A stretch of DNA of 64,000 bases. Source: Byssochlamys sp. IMV 00236. Lineage: Eukaryota > Ascomycota > Eurotiomycetes > Eurotiales > Thermoascaceae. The notes below the pieces were generated by a model. It did no database searches and was not told the origin of the DNA. It was given only the letters and a program-made list of their open reading frames with translations. A program made the translations under genes and the position numbers. The stretch covers positions 213,987-277,986 of the forward strand of contig MSJH02000810.1 in the NCBI GenBank assembly GCA_001931875.2. The letters are read 5' to 3'. How positions within the stretch are numbered: the first letter of the stretch is position 1; each line of letters begins with the position of its first letter. Shown piece after piece: positions 10,485 to 21,439 of this stretch.

Positions 10485-13111
10485 TCATGCAAACCAGTCA
10501 GACACATCGCCCATCGGAGGAGGCGGCCCATCTGCTTGTTGGACATCCATCTGGAACTCGCGCACGACTTGATCCCAGTCGGGCCAGCCGGACTCGGAAT
10601 TGGAAATGTTTGAGCTCCGTATCGGATTGCCAAAGGCATCGTACGAAGCCAATGAGCCCATGGGTTGTTGGCTTGATGGAGTAGACACCGTAGGATTTGG
10701 TCCAGCCAACCACTCCGACCCCGAAAATATGTCATTAAATACGTCAGGAATCCCTTTTCTGAGATCGATTGCATTAAGAGAAGTATCCATCGTATTCCCC
10801 TGCTGGCCTGATCCCACGACGGAGACTGATGATCGTGCGGGACATGGTGGGCTCTCTACGTGATGCAATTGATCAGGGATATCGGGAAGCTCCCCGAAAC
10901 CAGGACCCTGTCTGATGGTAGAGATAGGTTGGACAATGGGCGGATGAGGACCGTATTGGGCTCGAAGCTGCTCTTGTTGCTGAGCCCTGAAGGCGGTTGC
11001 GCGTCTCATTAATCTCGAGAGGGGCCGCCACAGCATCCCCTTCTTTAACGTAGCTTCGGCCTCCCACTCTCTGTAAACGGAGTTTACCGCCATCCATGCC
11101 CGGTCGACGCCTGGACACAGTGGACGGACGCACAACTCTGCCAGAAGGAAGGCAATGGCGTGCCACTGAATGTACGTCCGGAATAACCAGCTCCACTTGG
11201 ACGTATTTTCGTTGTTCTCCAACAAATGAGCAAATTCAATGACCTCGATGGAGGTGACGAAGAGACGGTCTCTGGTCTCCATCGGTAAGCTGTGCCTATT
11301 GTCGTGTTTGGAGAGAGGGTGGTAAACAACCAGCCACAGCTTTGCTATAATGAGCCTTGAAATCGTCGCACATACCCAGAACAGAGGAACGTTCATGTCG
11401 CAGTGGCGAATATAGCGTTCTTCAAGGCGTTTGCTGAGTCCCTCGACCAGAGCCTCACGCTGCTCGACACTCAGTTCCCCTGCCCGACAACGTGCGCCAG
11501 GCGGTACGTAACTCAATCGGCGAACGGTGGCGTTCACTTCACAACGCACGAGAGTGAAGGTCATTTCGGTGCCACCAACGCGTTCTTCGGGGGGATCTTT
11601 CATGTCGGGGAAAATATCGTCATCATTGATATTCAACGGAAGCCGAGTGTCAAAGAAGGCCTCATGCACCTGAGGATCTGTGCCATGGTCCTCAGATGAG
11701 CGTACATCCAAGAGGACGATGTGCCACCAGAGTCGCCGGCGCATCTCTGTCTCAAAGGGCTTCAGGCCGAAATTGGTACCATCACGATGCAGACCCAACC
11801 CTTGAGCCAGCCGCAGAACAACTGCAGTCATAGTCCAGACAAATCTCGTATCGTCGTGCCTCCGCACGCAGATCAGAAAGAGGACTGCGGCTTGTAGGAG
11901 CATCAGATTCTGGGAATTTACAAGACCCGCCCTTGCCAACGACTGCTCAACAGCAAATCGATATCGATGGAGGAGAGTATCCCGGTCTTCTCCCAGCTGC
12001 GAGCTGCACTGCTGTGGGGTCATGCTGATGACGGCTGAAAAATAAATTGAGAAGAGAAGAGCTTCCGTATTCTTATCGAGTAATTCTGCGTTAGTCGATG
12101 CCTCGATGACAATCGCGCGAAGGCTTGGTTGATGTAGTATCGTGATCAATGGAGCTACATTCTCCTGATAGAATCTCCACAGCACAAAAAGCTGCGTTGG
12201 GGTCGGGTAGTAGTTGCGAAGCGTATGCGCCAGGGAGGCATAGCCGAATAGAAAGCCGTCATGAGCACCTGAATTCATAGAGTCTTGCGGCGATGGATAG
12301 TCTTCCTCCTCGCCGGACGATGGGTCGAGTATGTCCTGCATTTCCTCAATCTAGCACGGTCAGCGACTCAACATCCGGGTTGCAGGGAAGTTCCCTTGGG
12401 CTCAAGGTGGTAATGAGCAAGGGCAATTAGATAATGTATCATATTACCTACCTCATCTCCCAGGCTCGCCCAAAGCCTATTGCTGACATATCGGCTCTTT
12501 CCTTCATCTATCACGAGGCGACCCAGCTCGTGTTCTGTGTTATGAGGCAATAGAGATTTGGGATCTCTATCCAAGAAGGGTGGACAAGTTCCCAGCCTGC
12601 CTTCTCTGGGCGGAGTTTCTTTTTTCTGACCATCGCTAGTCGGAACTGGAGGATCCTTGAAGGATATTGGTGTACTGGCCTGCTCTGCGGTGCTTGCTCC
12701 TAGGCTTTCCACTACGCCTTCTAGACGTCTCAGGCGCGCCAACAGCTCCGCATCTTGGGGGCGCTTTGGTTTTCGAGGCGCACGTCCCGGTCCGGGGAAG
12801 ACACATTCGATGCCTGCTTTCACACAATTCGAGCACGGGTCTCTCTTACTGCATCGTACCTTTCTTCGACGACAAGTGATGCAGCTGCGCTGGTTGAGCT
12901 GGGCATGCTCACCCTGTGGCGACGGCTGCGCCTGGGTGTCAGTGGTCGGTGAGGGGAAATGAGCTTGCTGGGCAGATGCGCCGGCCGCATTGCTGTTGAT
13001 TCGAGGCAAGGAGCTATTTTGCGACTGTCGATCTCCAGGAGCCCGGTTGGTAGTCTGGGGAGACTGGTTTAACGGAGAATTCAGACTGGAACTCGCGGTG
13101 CTGGATGCCAT
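10485..13111 (-). CDS. Zn2Cys6 transcription factor with fungal-specific TF domain
   Basis: Nuclear regulator of about 841 residues in two exons, 13111-12452 and 12350-10485. The intron has a GTAGGT donor and GCTAG acceptor in phase 0, giving LWASLGDE-IEEMQDILD across the junction. A Ser/Gln/Asn-rich head of 75 residues precedes the zinc cluster at residues 77-103, C-x2-C-x6-C-x5-C-x2-C-x6-C (CITCRRRKVRC ... PCSNC ... C). Next come a basic linker (GRAPRKPKRP) and a heptad helix (LLARLRRLEGVVESL). The PF04082-like core is clear: FYQENVAPLITILHQPS, LRLAQGLGLHRDG, ETEMRRRLWWHIVLLDVRSS and RLPLNINDDDI. The C-terminus is Pro/Ser-rich. The family includes regulators of sugar, drug and secondary metabolism; the target is unknown. 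Only the intron was inferred. Confidence 0.92.
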
Positions 13112-15247
13112 GGCAGATCAGAATTCAAGCTCGACGCGTCCGTGCGAAACATTGTTCACCCAACCGCATCGAAGAACAGACACCGGATCAGCAGTCAGGA
13201 AGATCAACAGCTCTGCCTGTGTGTCATCGGCAAGGTATATAACTGACTAGTTAATAGTTTTTCTGACGACGGAGATCTGGGTCCAATGCGGCGGCTGAAA
13301 AAGCCAAGAACTCGGGGATAATAATTATGGTTCCAGTGGGGTCCGAAAGCGATACGAGTAACGAAGGAGAGTATTTAATTAATTAATACTCGAGAGCAGC
13401 GGCTTCGAGCGATCCCTTTAGAAGCTGGTAAAAGCTTCTAGGGCTGCCGGTTGAGTCAAACGTCCGGTCGATCACTCTGCGTCGAGCTCTGAAGTTGGTG
13501 TTGTGCCCTTCAGTTTCCGCCATTTAACCCATTTAACGTCTACTCGTAATCTGTTTCGCGAACGCCACTGTGCAGGAATCAAAGAATCAAACTGCCTGTT
13601 GGCCATGGGATGCCCTAACCTTGGGGCCAGAACATATTGAATCTGAGCCATCCACCGCATCGGCAAGCTTCGACCGCTGACGTCGAGTGAAAGCTAAACG
13701 AGTTTTGCTCTAGAATACTAATAGTAGTATCGGACTTGCAATACACTCATACAGTAATATTCTCTTCCTCTTCCCCGATTCCTCATAGCGCTAACGGACA
13801 AGGCTGATTTGCAGCATCCCTGCCATTGTTCTATTTGTTTCCTTATCTGATCGTCCAGCTGTGATTACGACATAGAACGCTGCAGCCTGGAGAAATACTT
13901 AATGTCGCACCGCTAGTGAGATCCAGACACGGAGCTGGTGAGTCATTGAACTCTGCGCATCGGAGAACCAGCAGCATCGTCGATATATGTAGTTAACTCA
14001 GAAGAAAGTATTGTTACAGTAGCGTTGGCTTAAAGATAGATTCTACACTGAAGAGGATCCGAGGACAAGGATCGGTGCCTCGCCATCGACCTCTCGGGCA
14101 TACTGGATTCGACGTCGGACATGGGATGCGGGATAATAATAAATATGTATTACTTTGATTGCGCTTAAGATCGGCTCCGATCCCCAAGTCAAGCCAGCCG
14201 CTTCTTCTTTCCTTTTCCACATGACAATCTCAAAACTGAATTACATGGAACCAGAAATGCAGCTTCATCTGCAATACTGCCCTGTCTCCCATTTTAGACG
14301 TGACATAGTTACCTGGGATCACTAATGATGACCATTTACGACTACCTATTATTGTTGTAGAAGCACGCTAGTGGGACAGTGTCTTGCGATCCAGGAACCA
14401 TATGTTACAAAAATCTCTTAATTAGTAGTACACACAATAGATAATCCATAGTTAGTTAATGTGGGAGGTCTGATAATCTGTCTTGTCACTTGGCATGCCA
14501 CTTGGCTCCGTCTGCTTTTTTTTCATTGGTTTCTTCATTTTAGTCTTGAAAAAAGATGAGGCTGGTTATACTTATTACTGCAACACTATCAATTAAATAT
14601 CAATAACATGCCTCTCTTAGATGAGGTACGAAAGCCACTCGTCAAAGTACGTCTCAGTTCAACTGATTTCTGCAATTAAGTATAGGAAGTAAGTTCGCCA
14701 ATGCACTGGGCACAGGCTGATAACCTCCATTCAACAATGGTTAGTAGGCGGCCGAAAATGGCTACTTCTACGGCCGTATTTACGGAGTATGTACAAGGCT
14801 ATCTAATTCCGAGACTAGTTCAAATTGGTTTCTCATCATCAGTATAGACATCCAGACTTCAGGAGGAGGCTGGTTTTGGCCATCTCCTTCGTTAGCATGT
14901 TCTCCGACTGCAACTCTTTCCCGCTGCTATTCTTCCTTCCATCAGTATCACTGGCTTACGTGTCGAATATGGGTCGGCCTTGTTAACCCCATCCTTAGAC
15001 TCCGATCTCTACAAACATTATTCGATTTTTATACATACACTCCTTTAGGCATATACCTATTCAGAGAAAGTTCGGTTTTGATTTACGAGGGACGTTTGGA
15101 TCTTATGGATGCAAGGAAAAGAATGTTGTTTTGGAAATTGGTTATTGTGTTTCGACAGGTCCTTTCTTCTCTCAACCCATTGTAAAAAATCAATGATTGT
15201 GGAAACATCTTGTGGTTGGAATTATTAGGGACTAGCAAAAAAGCATA
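13112..15247. other. 2.1-kb intergenic region, no gene seen
   Basis: Promoter side of the Zn2Cys6 gene followed by AT-rich DNA with stops in all frames. One exact TTATCTGAT (reverse of ATCAGATAA) occurs at 13843-13851; a single copy here is expected by chance. A short AT palindrome-like run (TTAATTAATTAA) lies near 13375-13387. Confidence 0.5.
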
Positions 15248-16297
15248 TCAAGAACAAGAACAAGAAAAATCTTTACGCCGCATATGCCTTCCAGAGACAC
15301 ATCGGAATTGTGGGAGATCACCACGTCCACGATAGGCCAGCAAAAATCTTCCTATGGCTAGGTGGCCATTTTCCAGTGCCAACTCCGCTGCTCGTATTTT
15401 CATGGTTTCAAACTCTTCCGTGTATGGATGATATCTTAAAAGGAGATATAGAGTATCGAGCCTGCCGTTTTTGGCGGCGCCTTCGATGGCGTTTCGTCCC
15501 TGCTCGATGACGTATACTCCAGCTTGAATCAGCCTCATCACAATGCGAACATTGCCCCGGTGCGCGGCCCCTTGCAAGGCAGTGACTCCGCCAAAATGTG
15601 CGGCTGGCGCGTTGACATCTGCACCATGAGCGAGCAGGAATTCTGTGAGCTGCACGAAACCTGAGCTCGCAGCCTCTTGGAGAGCTGTTCGGCCCTGCTG
15701 TGGGCTGGGCAGGCCATTGACATTAGCGCCGTGATGCACCAAGAGTCTTGTCATAGCCAGATGGCCCTCTGACACCGCCATCTGCAACGCGGTCTTTCCT
15801 CCATTCTTGGCCGCCGGTGCGTTGATATCAGCGCCATTTTCTAGCAGCAACCGGACGACATCAATATTCTCTTTGTCCAGAGAAGAATTACATTTTTCAA
15901 CCGCAGCTTGAAGGGCCGTAACGCTGAGAGGAGAATTGGTTTCCCAGCGGTGATTTACGGTAGCGCCTGCAGAAAGTAGGAACTTGACCACTCTGTAGTT
16001 ATATTTACATTCTTCGACTGCAAATCGAAGGACCGATATCTCCGATGGAGAGGGTGGGATACGTTCAACAGCTGCTCCTGCTTTGAGCAAAAGTTCCAGA
16101 AAAGGCACGTCGCATCTCCCGCTTTTCAAGGCTAGCATAATGACCCGACTTTTCGCGATGGGATCTGATGATATGATATCAGGTTCTTTGTCGAGAAAAA
16201 GCTGGAGAATCTCCTGGTCAGATATCGAGGCTGCAGCTTCAACTGCCGAGATTCGATCCTTACTGGCTCGTTCGGCCTTTTTGCTCCAAACGTCCAT
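15248..16297 (-). CDS. Ankyrin-repeat protein (C-terminal part of Clr5/ankyrin locus)
   Basis: An open frame of 349 residues built of ankyrin repeats: VPFLELLLKAGAAVER, VVRLLLENGADINAPA, MTRLLVHHGANVNGLP and LTEFLLAHGADVNAPA, each preceded by a TALQ-AA helix, plus weaker terminal repeats. Ankyrin arrays bind proteins; in fungi they are often joined to an N-terminal Clr5 domain, which is what lies upstream at 17943-17546. Sequence directly upstream (16298-16692) also reads as ankyrin but in shifting frames, so this frame is probably the surviving 3' part of one larger gene whose middle has decayed, rather than an independent gene. The ATG at 16297 is simply the first in the frame. Confidence 0.5.
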   Translation of the reverse strand: MDVWSKKAERASKDRISAVEAAASISDQEILQLFLDKEPDIISSDPIAKSRVIMLALKSGRCDVPFLELLLKAGAAVERIPPSPSEISVLRFAVEECKYNYRVVKFLLSAGATVNHRWETNSPLSVTALQAAVEKCNSSLDKENIDVVRLLLENGADINAPAAKNGGKTALQMAVSEGHLAMTRLLVHHGANVNGLPSPQQGRTALQEAASSGFVQLTEFLLAHGADVNAPAAHFGGVTALQGAAHRGNVRIVMRLIQAGVYVIEQGRNAIEGAAKNGRLDTLYLLLRYHPYTEEFETMKIRAAELALENGHLAIGRFLLAYRGRGDLPQFRCVSGRHMRRKDFSCSCS

Positions 16298-16692
16298 AGT
16301 GTCTTAACCACAGACTTGCGGCCGTATTCAGTTGCCGCCTCAAGGCAGTGCGTCCTCCAGACGGATAAGGTTTGCCATTGACGTCTGCTCCGTAGTTTGA
16401 CAATAATTGCACCAGGCCTTCACTGCCGTATTGGAACGAAGCCCGTAGGAGAGGTATGCGTTTTGTGCGAGCGCAAACCCCCTTCGACATCGTCTGGTTT
16501 GGATTCATATATCTGTCCACAAGGTAATCAGGATTTCGCTTATCAGGCTGATAGCCCGGGAGAGAATCAATATCCGCGCCCGCAGCTAGTTATAGGAAGC
16601 TTGACTATCTTGGCGTTTTGGGGGTCACTGCATGCTATTTGTAGAGCTGAACCTTAACTGTTGGTTGTAAAGAGTCCGGATTCGCCTTTGAG
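16298..16692 (-). pseudogene. Frame-broken ankyrin segment joining the two open parts
   Basis: Ankyrin-like phrases appear in alternating frames on the minus strand. In order they are LVQLLLDSKANPDSLQP (one frame), GSALQIACSDPQNAKIVKL (another), AAGADIDSLPGYQPDKRNP through LVQLLSNYGADVNGKPYP (the first frame again), LEAATEYGRKSVVKTLW (shifted), and then the frame of the downstream ORF. At least four shifts are needed to read a normal repeat array, and one site between LLQLAAL and LVQLLLD appears to have lost about six residues. No set of introns I tried removes all shifts. Either the gene is decaying or the assembly has indel errors here. Confidence 0.5.
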
Positions 16693-17943
16693 TCAAGAAG
16701 GAGTTGTACCAAGCGCAGCAAGTTGCAGAAGCGTCAGTCGAGCAGACCCTTGCACGAGATTAACATGAGCTCTGAGCTCTAAATTGAAAAGGCGTACAGC
16801 ATCAAGTTGATCAAGACACAGCCCGTAAAATTGTTCTACGAGAGCACGGTCATAATCTTCATATTCCCACCATCCATGAAGCCGTTCTAAGGTAAAGCGG
16901 AGCTCTTCAGCAATTTCTTCGCTCATAGAACTGGAGATATGCTGAATATGGCTGTCCCCATCGGCAGATGTTGGCGTACCAGCAGACGCTAGCTAGTCCA
17001 GGAACACAATGTTCCAAAGTGGCATGCCCGAGATCGAAAGATGTTGCAGCTGGCGACTCACCCCTGGGTACAGTACGCCGATGGCAGCTCTGTGATCATT
17101 GTGACTTGGGCGCTGGCCTCCTGGCTGCGGTGATTTCTGGGCATGGGCCCCCTCGTGGTGTTGCAGTAAGTTATGCAGCGACGGAAGAGACACACCACAG
17201 CAGGAAAAATCGCGCATGAAGTTTGCTTCGATCTTAGGTAGATTTAGTCCTGGAAGTTCGTACTTGAATGCGAGACTGTCCCCAATGGCCGGCTGGAACA
17301 GAGTTGACGCGTCAAGATTCGGAATATCCATGCTCGGGGATTGGAGCCGGTTGATTGCAATAACATCGGAGGAATCATTGGAAACTGCACCGCTTATTCC
17401 TGATGGTGGCGTACCCACGATGACCCCCTCTGGCGTCTTGGGATCTGAATGAATAGCGGATGAGCATATAAACCAGACTATCCTGAAGCAGGATCGAGAA
17501 GGGAGTCATAATGAATACGAACCCGAATTCCCTATCCCCACATACTGCGACGTCAATGTAACATGACGAGATGTCTCCTTTCTGACCTTCGATTCAGGGA
17601 CAAGTCTGCCGTCTAGCGAAACTGGGCCGGGATCTTTCCCATCTCGTTTTCGCTTCTCGCGACGACGTGCAATAAATTTCCACCTTTCGTCGCTCGAGTT
17701 CTTTTTGAACCCCCACTGTTTGAACTGCCGACCATACTGATACTTGCTGAGACAACAAAAACTTAGTTTAACATGGGACGAACAACTTTGTGGGGGCAAC
17801 AAAACTGACTTTTGGTGGAAACCGTGCTTCTGGGACATATAGTCTCGTATGCGTTCCGCAGTCCATCGCTGTTCTAGCCATAAGAACTTGAGCTCATCGC
17901 GGTGTTTCTGCCATTCGGCCTCGTTCTCTTTGGTTCGAGCCAT
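16693..17943 (-). CDS. Clr5-domain protein carrying a captured Sfp1 zinc-finger segment
   Basis: Exons by splice signals are 17943-17810, 17746-17546, 17482-17062 and 16992-16693. All junctions keep frame, giving about 351 residues before a TGA in the first ankyrin repeat. Residues 1-65 form a Clr5 domain (AEWQKHRDELKFLWLEQRW, RIRDYMSQKHGF, YQYGRQFKQWGFKKN), followed by a basic patch (ARRREKRKRDG). Residues from about 190 to 245 ([19 protein letters not shown] ... [17 protein letters not shown]) match the Sfp1-like protein encoded at 24532-24694, in the same frame, with about 94% DNA identity over 163 bases. The tail (SMSEEIAEELRFTLERLHG ... LTLLQLAAL) enters ankyrin repeats and then breaks. 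Clr5/ankyrin genes are common in Aspergillus; the inserted zinc-finger piece is not a usual part. An in-frame TAG at 16993-16995 is removed by the GTGAGT...CTAG intron. Confidence 0.5.
17081..17243 (-). repeat. 163-bp duplicate of Sfp1 exon 2 segment
   Basis: Aligns without gaps to 24532-24694 with about 10 mismatches by eye. Both copies lie on the minus strand, 7.4 kb apart, and read in the same frame. About six mismatches change amino acids (for example Thr to Ser, Asp to Asn, Tyr to His, Glu to Gly) and about four are silent. Similarity stops sharply at both ends. Confidence 0.9.
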
Positions 17944-19334
17944 GAGCTCTCCTGTTCATTTGATGATTCCTCTCCTCTCGGATCCGGCTCTCCATGATGC
18001 CTTTATATCGCATCAGGTTCCTCTAGAATGTCCAGATTGCCTTTCTGGCAGCTCGCAGCCTTGTCTCGCTCTGCGCTCTTTCTAATCTCGACGAATAACA
18101 GCTGAGAACGTAGCGCCAACACTCGATCCGGACGTGTCTGCTTATTGGTCGAGGCCATTTTAGCACATTTCATGATTAGATCCTTGCCATTATGTGTTTC
18201 TTCTTCTTTGCTTTTTCTTGCCCAGACCGCAATTCTGGGGCGTCTGACATTACCCCTTTTCTTGTCGTTCTCGTCTTGCATCTCGTGGCTAATGTAGGTT
18301 TCATAAATCATCCCTAAATGGACAGCATCATGCCATCAAAGTAGTGATAAACTCCTGAAAACACGGGCTTCTAAACATAAACCCCGGTTCTTGCACTCCT
18401 GGTGTGTCTGGAGGCTTCGAAACAGTTCCCGTGTGCAGGTCCTTTTTTGGGGAACCAGCCATCACGTGCATGGTCCTTCTTGAATACGTCTCGAATAATG
18501 TCAGCTTCCAATAGTCTAGCCCCAATATAATGCCAATGCAAAAATACACAAAGCCACAGCGACATTGTCAAGAAGAGATGAGTTGAGTATCTAGATGGAG
18601 ATGAAATGATATAGCGATGAGCTATGAAATGGGGTGAAAATATCTAGATTGGTCCATCATTAAGCTTTCTTTGCCTAAGAATATTACCTTTACTATTCAA
18701 TCAAATCCTAAATTGAATATAAAATCGCATCATTCTTTTTACCCTTTGCTAGCCCGCAAAGGGCGAGCACAAATTAACTAACCATACCAACGGATCCGTG
18801 ATCTCGATATCGTGAAAAGGAAAAACGACCTCCGACGTCAACCGGTCAAAAGGACAGAAACGACTAAAAACACACAGGAGATAGTAGAAGAGAAAAACAG
18901 ATACATAAGGATAAAAGGGGTGGAAATTTGGCACCGCGAAAACAGGGGGAATATGGTTTGCTGGAAAACAACCAGTCGCCGTGAAATTTCAATCAGCAGA
19001 GATAGAGATACTCGAGTCCAGCCTTCTCTAATCCCCTCCCTCCACGTACCCTTCTCTCCCCAGTCTGCATCTCTCGCCAGTCTCTCTGGACACGGACACA
19101 TAGAAGCACGCGGCACTCCATCCACCCATAGATAAGTCCTAGACCAAAACTAAGGCCTTTCTTTCCCAGCCTAACTGCACAGTCCAATATGAAAATAAGA
19201 GTGAAACAGACGGGAGATGACACACGGTGAAGAGGATGCAGTTAGCCATCACGCTTTTTTAACTGCGGCTTCGGAGACTGCTGCAGATTAATTTTTGCAA
19301 CGGTTAAAGCCATCGAATGATGGCGCCCATCCGC
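17944..19334. other. Intergenic, no gene called
   Basis: Contains a charged minus-strand frame at 18003-18311 that matches no family I recognise and has no good context. The part from about 18740 on is purine/pyrimidine-biased and is probably the 3' untranslated region of the PWWP gene. Confidence 0.4.
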
Positions 19335-21439
19335 TCAAGCTGCGGTCTCCTCGGCCGGCTTCTCAGCAGCCTTGTCATCGGCCTTCTCGTCGGCCTTCTC
19401 ATCGGTCTTTTCAGTCGGCTCTTCAGCTCCGTCCTCCTTAGAAGCTTCCTTGGCTGGCTCTTCGTCTTGTTTCTTCTCCTCGGCCTCGACGTCGGGCATC
19501 TCTTCATCCTTCAGCTCAGAAGTGACCTCCTTCTCAGCCTTCTCGGCGGTTTCCTCGGCCTTCTTGTTCTCCTCAGGCTCCTTGTCGGCGGCCTTTTCGA
19601 TCTTCTCCGTGGCCTCCGAGGCTTCCTCGGCCTCTTTGTGTACACCGTTGGTTGTCGGCTCGGACTCCTTTTCCTTCTCCTTCTCATCTGCAGGTAGATC
19701 GCTGTCGAGGAGATTCTTCCACTTGGCCAATAGGTCGATGGAGCGACGACGGAAGTTGTATTCCTCATCCTTCGGGATCGAGTTCAGCTTGGCAATCATC
19801 CTAAGCACTCTGTGGATCTTGGTCGACCGGATTATCGACACCTCGAGATCATCATGACCCTCCAGCTTCGTGATGAAGGTCGCCATCGCTTCCATTTCTT
19901 CTTCCTTTGGAGGATATTCGCGGGAGATGAATCCCTTCTGCAGCTTGTGGCGGATGAACAAAACTAATAATACAAGTTAGATCTGCCTGCATACGGAGGC
20001 TTGCAGAGAATTCCAGGACTCACTCTCTTTCTCCTTCTTTTTTCTAGCTTCCTCCGGATCAATCACCTTCTCAGGCTCCTTGGGCGTCTCGACCGCGGTG
20101 TCCTCGTCGCTGGTGGCAGCCTTGGCACCCTTCTTGGTATCCGCTGCCTTGCCCTTCGCTTCCTTGGCTTTGCCAGCTGGCTTCTTCGTCTCACTTGCTG
20201 GGGTCTTTGGCGTGGTGAGCTTGAGCTTGGTGGCCGTCTTGGGGGTCTTTGCAGGCTGTTTTGGTGTTCAACGTTAGCAATTACCACGGTACGGATACAA
20301 CTGCCACGCGCGGCGCCTGTCGAAACGCTCACCTTCTCAGCCTCAGCCTCGCTCTCTGCGTCCTTCTTGCGCTTCTTGGTAGCCTTGGTGGCTTTCTTCC
20401 CCTCTTCTTCGCCTGCCTCGCCCATTTCGACGTCTTCAGGCTCCTCGGCCACCTCTGTGCTCTTCCGCTTCTTCTTTTTCTGCTCCTTTTCGGCTTTAGC
20501 AGCCGCCTTGGCAGCTTCTTTCGCTTCACGGTCTTCAGCCTCCTGCTGGATTGCGCGCTGGTGATCCGCGAGGAGGTCTTTGAAGTATTGTAGGTCGTGG
20601 TTCTCAGCAGCCACCTTGTACGCAGCAATCAGCTGCTTCTGTTTGCCCTTCTCCGGAACATCCTTGCAACTCTCTGGGTCAAGGGGGGTCAGGTCGGTGT
20701 TAGGAATCCAGGCGCTGTAATGAAGCATCTCGTTAGTCCAAGCTCTCCAAGAGACGGAGAACTCAATAGGCATCGTAGCAGACAAGTTCAACTCACAATT
20801 CGTTCGTCTCCAAGAACATGATGGGGAACGTTCGCTCGTGCATGCGCTTTCCGCCATCGGCGTAGGGCTCCTTGTAGGTACCGTCTGCCTGTTTGGTCGT
20901 CACAGGCCGCGTGTTCAGCAGCGTCTGAGGAAGCATCTCTTCGTCGCAGATGATGGCCGGCCATGGTGGGTAGCTCTTCAGACGCGCCAGGTAGTACTCT
21001 CCCGGCTTCGCGTCCAGGTGCGTGACGCGGTGCTGAGACTTCTTCCTGCTGAGCTTCTGGTTACCGCCAGTCGACTTGCGCTTCCCGTTCGCAGCCTTCT
21101 TCGCCGACGCGGGAGCTCCGTTGGCCTCCGGCTCAGCAGCGGCCTTGGAGTCAGCATCGCCGTCCTCCTCCTTCGATTCCGCGGGCGCGCTGGGCTCCTC
21201 GGCCTTTGTAGTGCTCTCGCCCTCGGCTGGGAACGCGACAACGAGAGTTAGCTGTCTGCTCGAAGCTTCAACGAGGGTGCTGGAGGAATCGACTGCTTAC
21301 CAGCTGGCTTCTCGTCGTCCTTGGCAGCCTCACCAGTAGGCTCTTCCGTCGCCTCTTCCTTCTTCTCGGGCTCTTCGGCAGGACCGCGTCCGACGACGGG
21401 CTCAGCTGCGGTCGACGCGGCAGAGTTCTCTTCAGCCAT
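19335..21439 (-). CDS. PWWP domain protein with TFIIS-N-like domain (LEDGF/HDGF-like)
   Basis: Predicted chromatin reader of about 603 residues. Five exons, 21439-21301, 21226-20797, 20714-20333, 20255-20024 and 19963-19335; all splice signals are canonical and the frame is kept. An acidic Glu/Ala/Lys head of about 110 residues leads to a PWWP domain (KPGEYYLARLKSYPPWPAII, then TFPIMFLETNEFAWIPN), which in this family binds methylated H3K36 and DNA. A long Lys/Glu-rich helical linker with nuclear-localisation-like clusters (KKKKRKS, KKRKKD) follows. Near residues 396-480 a helical domain (FIRHKLQKGF, TFITKLEGHDDLEVSIIRS, TKIHRVLRMIAKL, RRSIDLLAKWKNLL) resembles the TFIIS N-terminal/integrase-binding domain fold. 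The C-terminus is highly acidic. The order PWWP plus TFIIS-N-like domain parallels animal LEDGF/HDGF proteins; S. cerevisiae Ioc4 and Pdp3 are PWWP relatives. Confidence 0.9.

Noticed and set aside
13843..13851. SreA-type motif TTATCTGAT upstream of the second Zn2Cys6 gene
   Set aside because: A single isolated copy; about one such match is expected by chance in 64 kb, and the gene has no link to iron.
19317..20564. Leu/Ser/Phe-rich plus-strand frames
   Set aside because: Antisense shadows of the Lys/Glu/Ala-rich PWWP protein.
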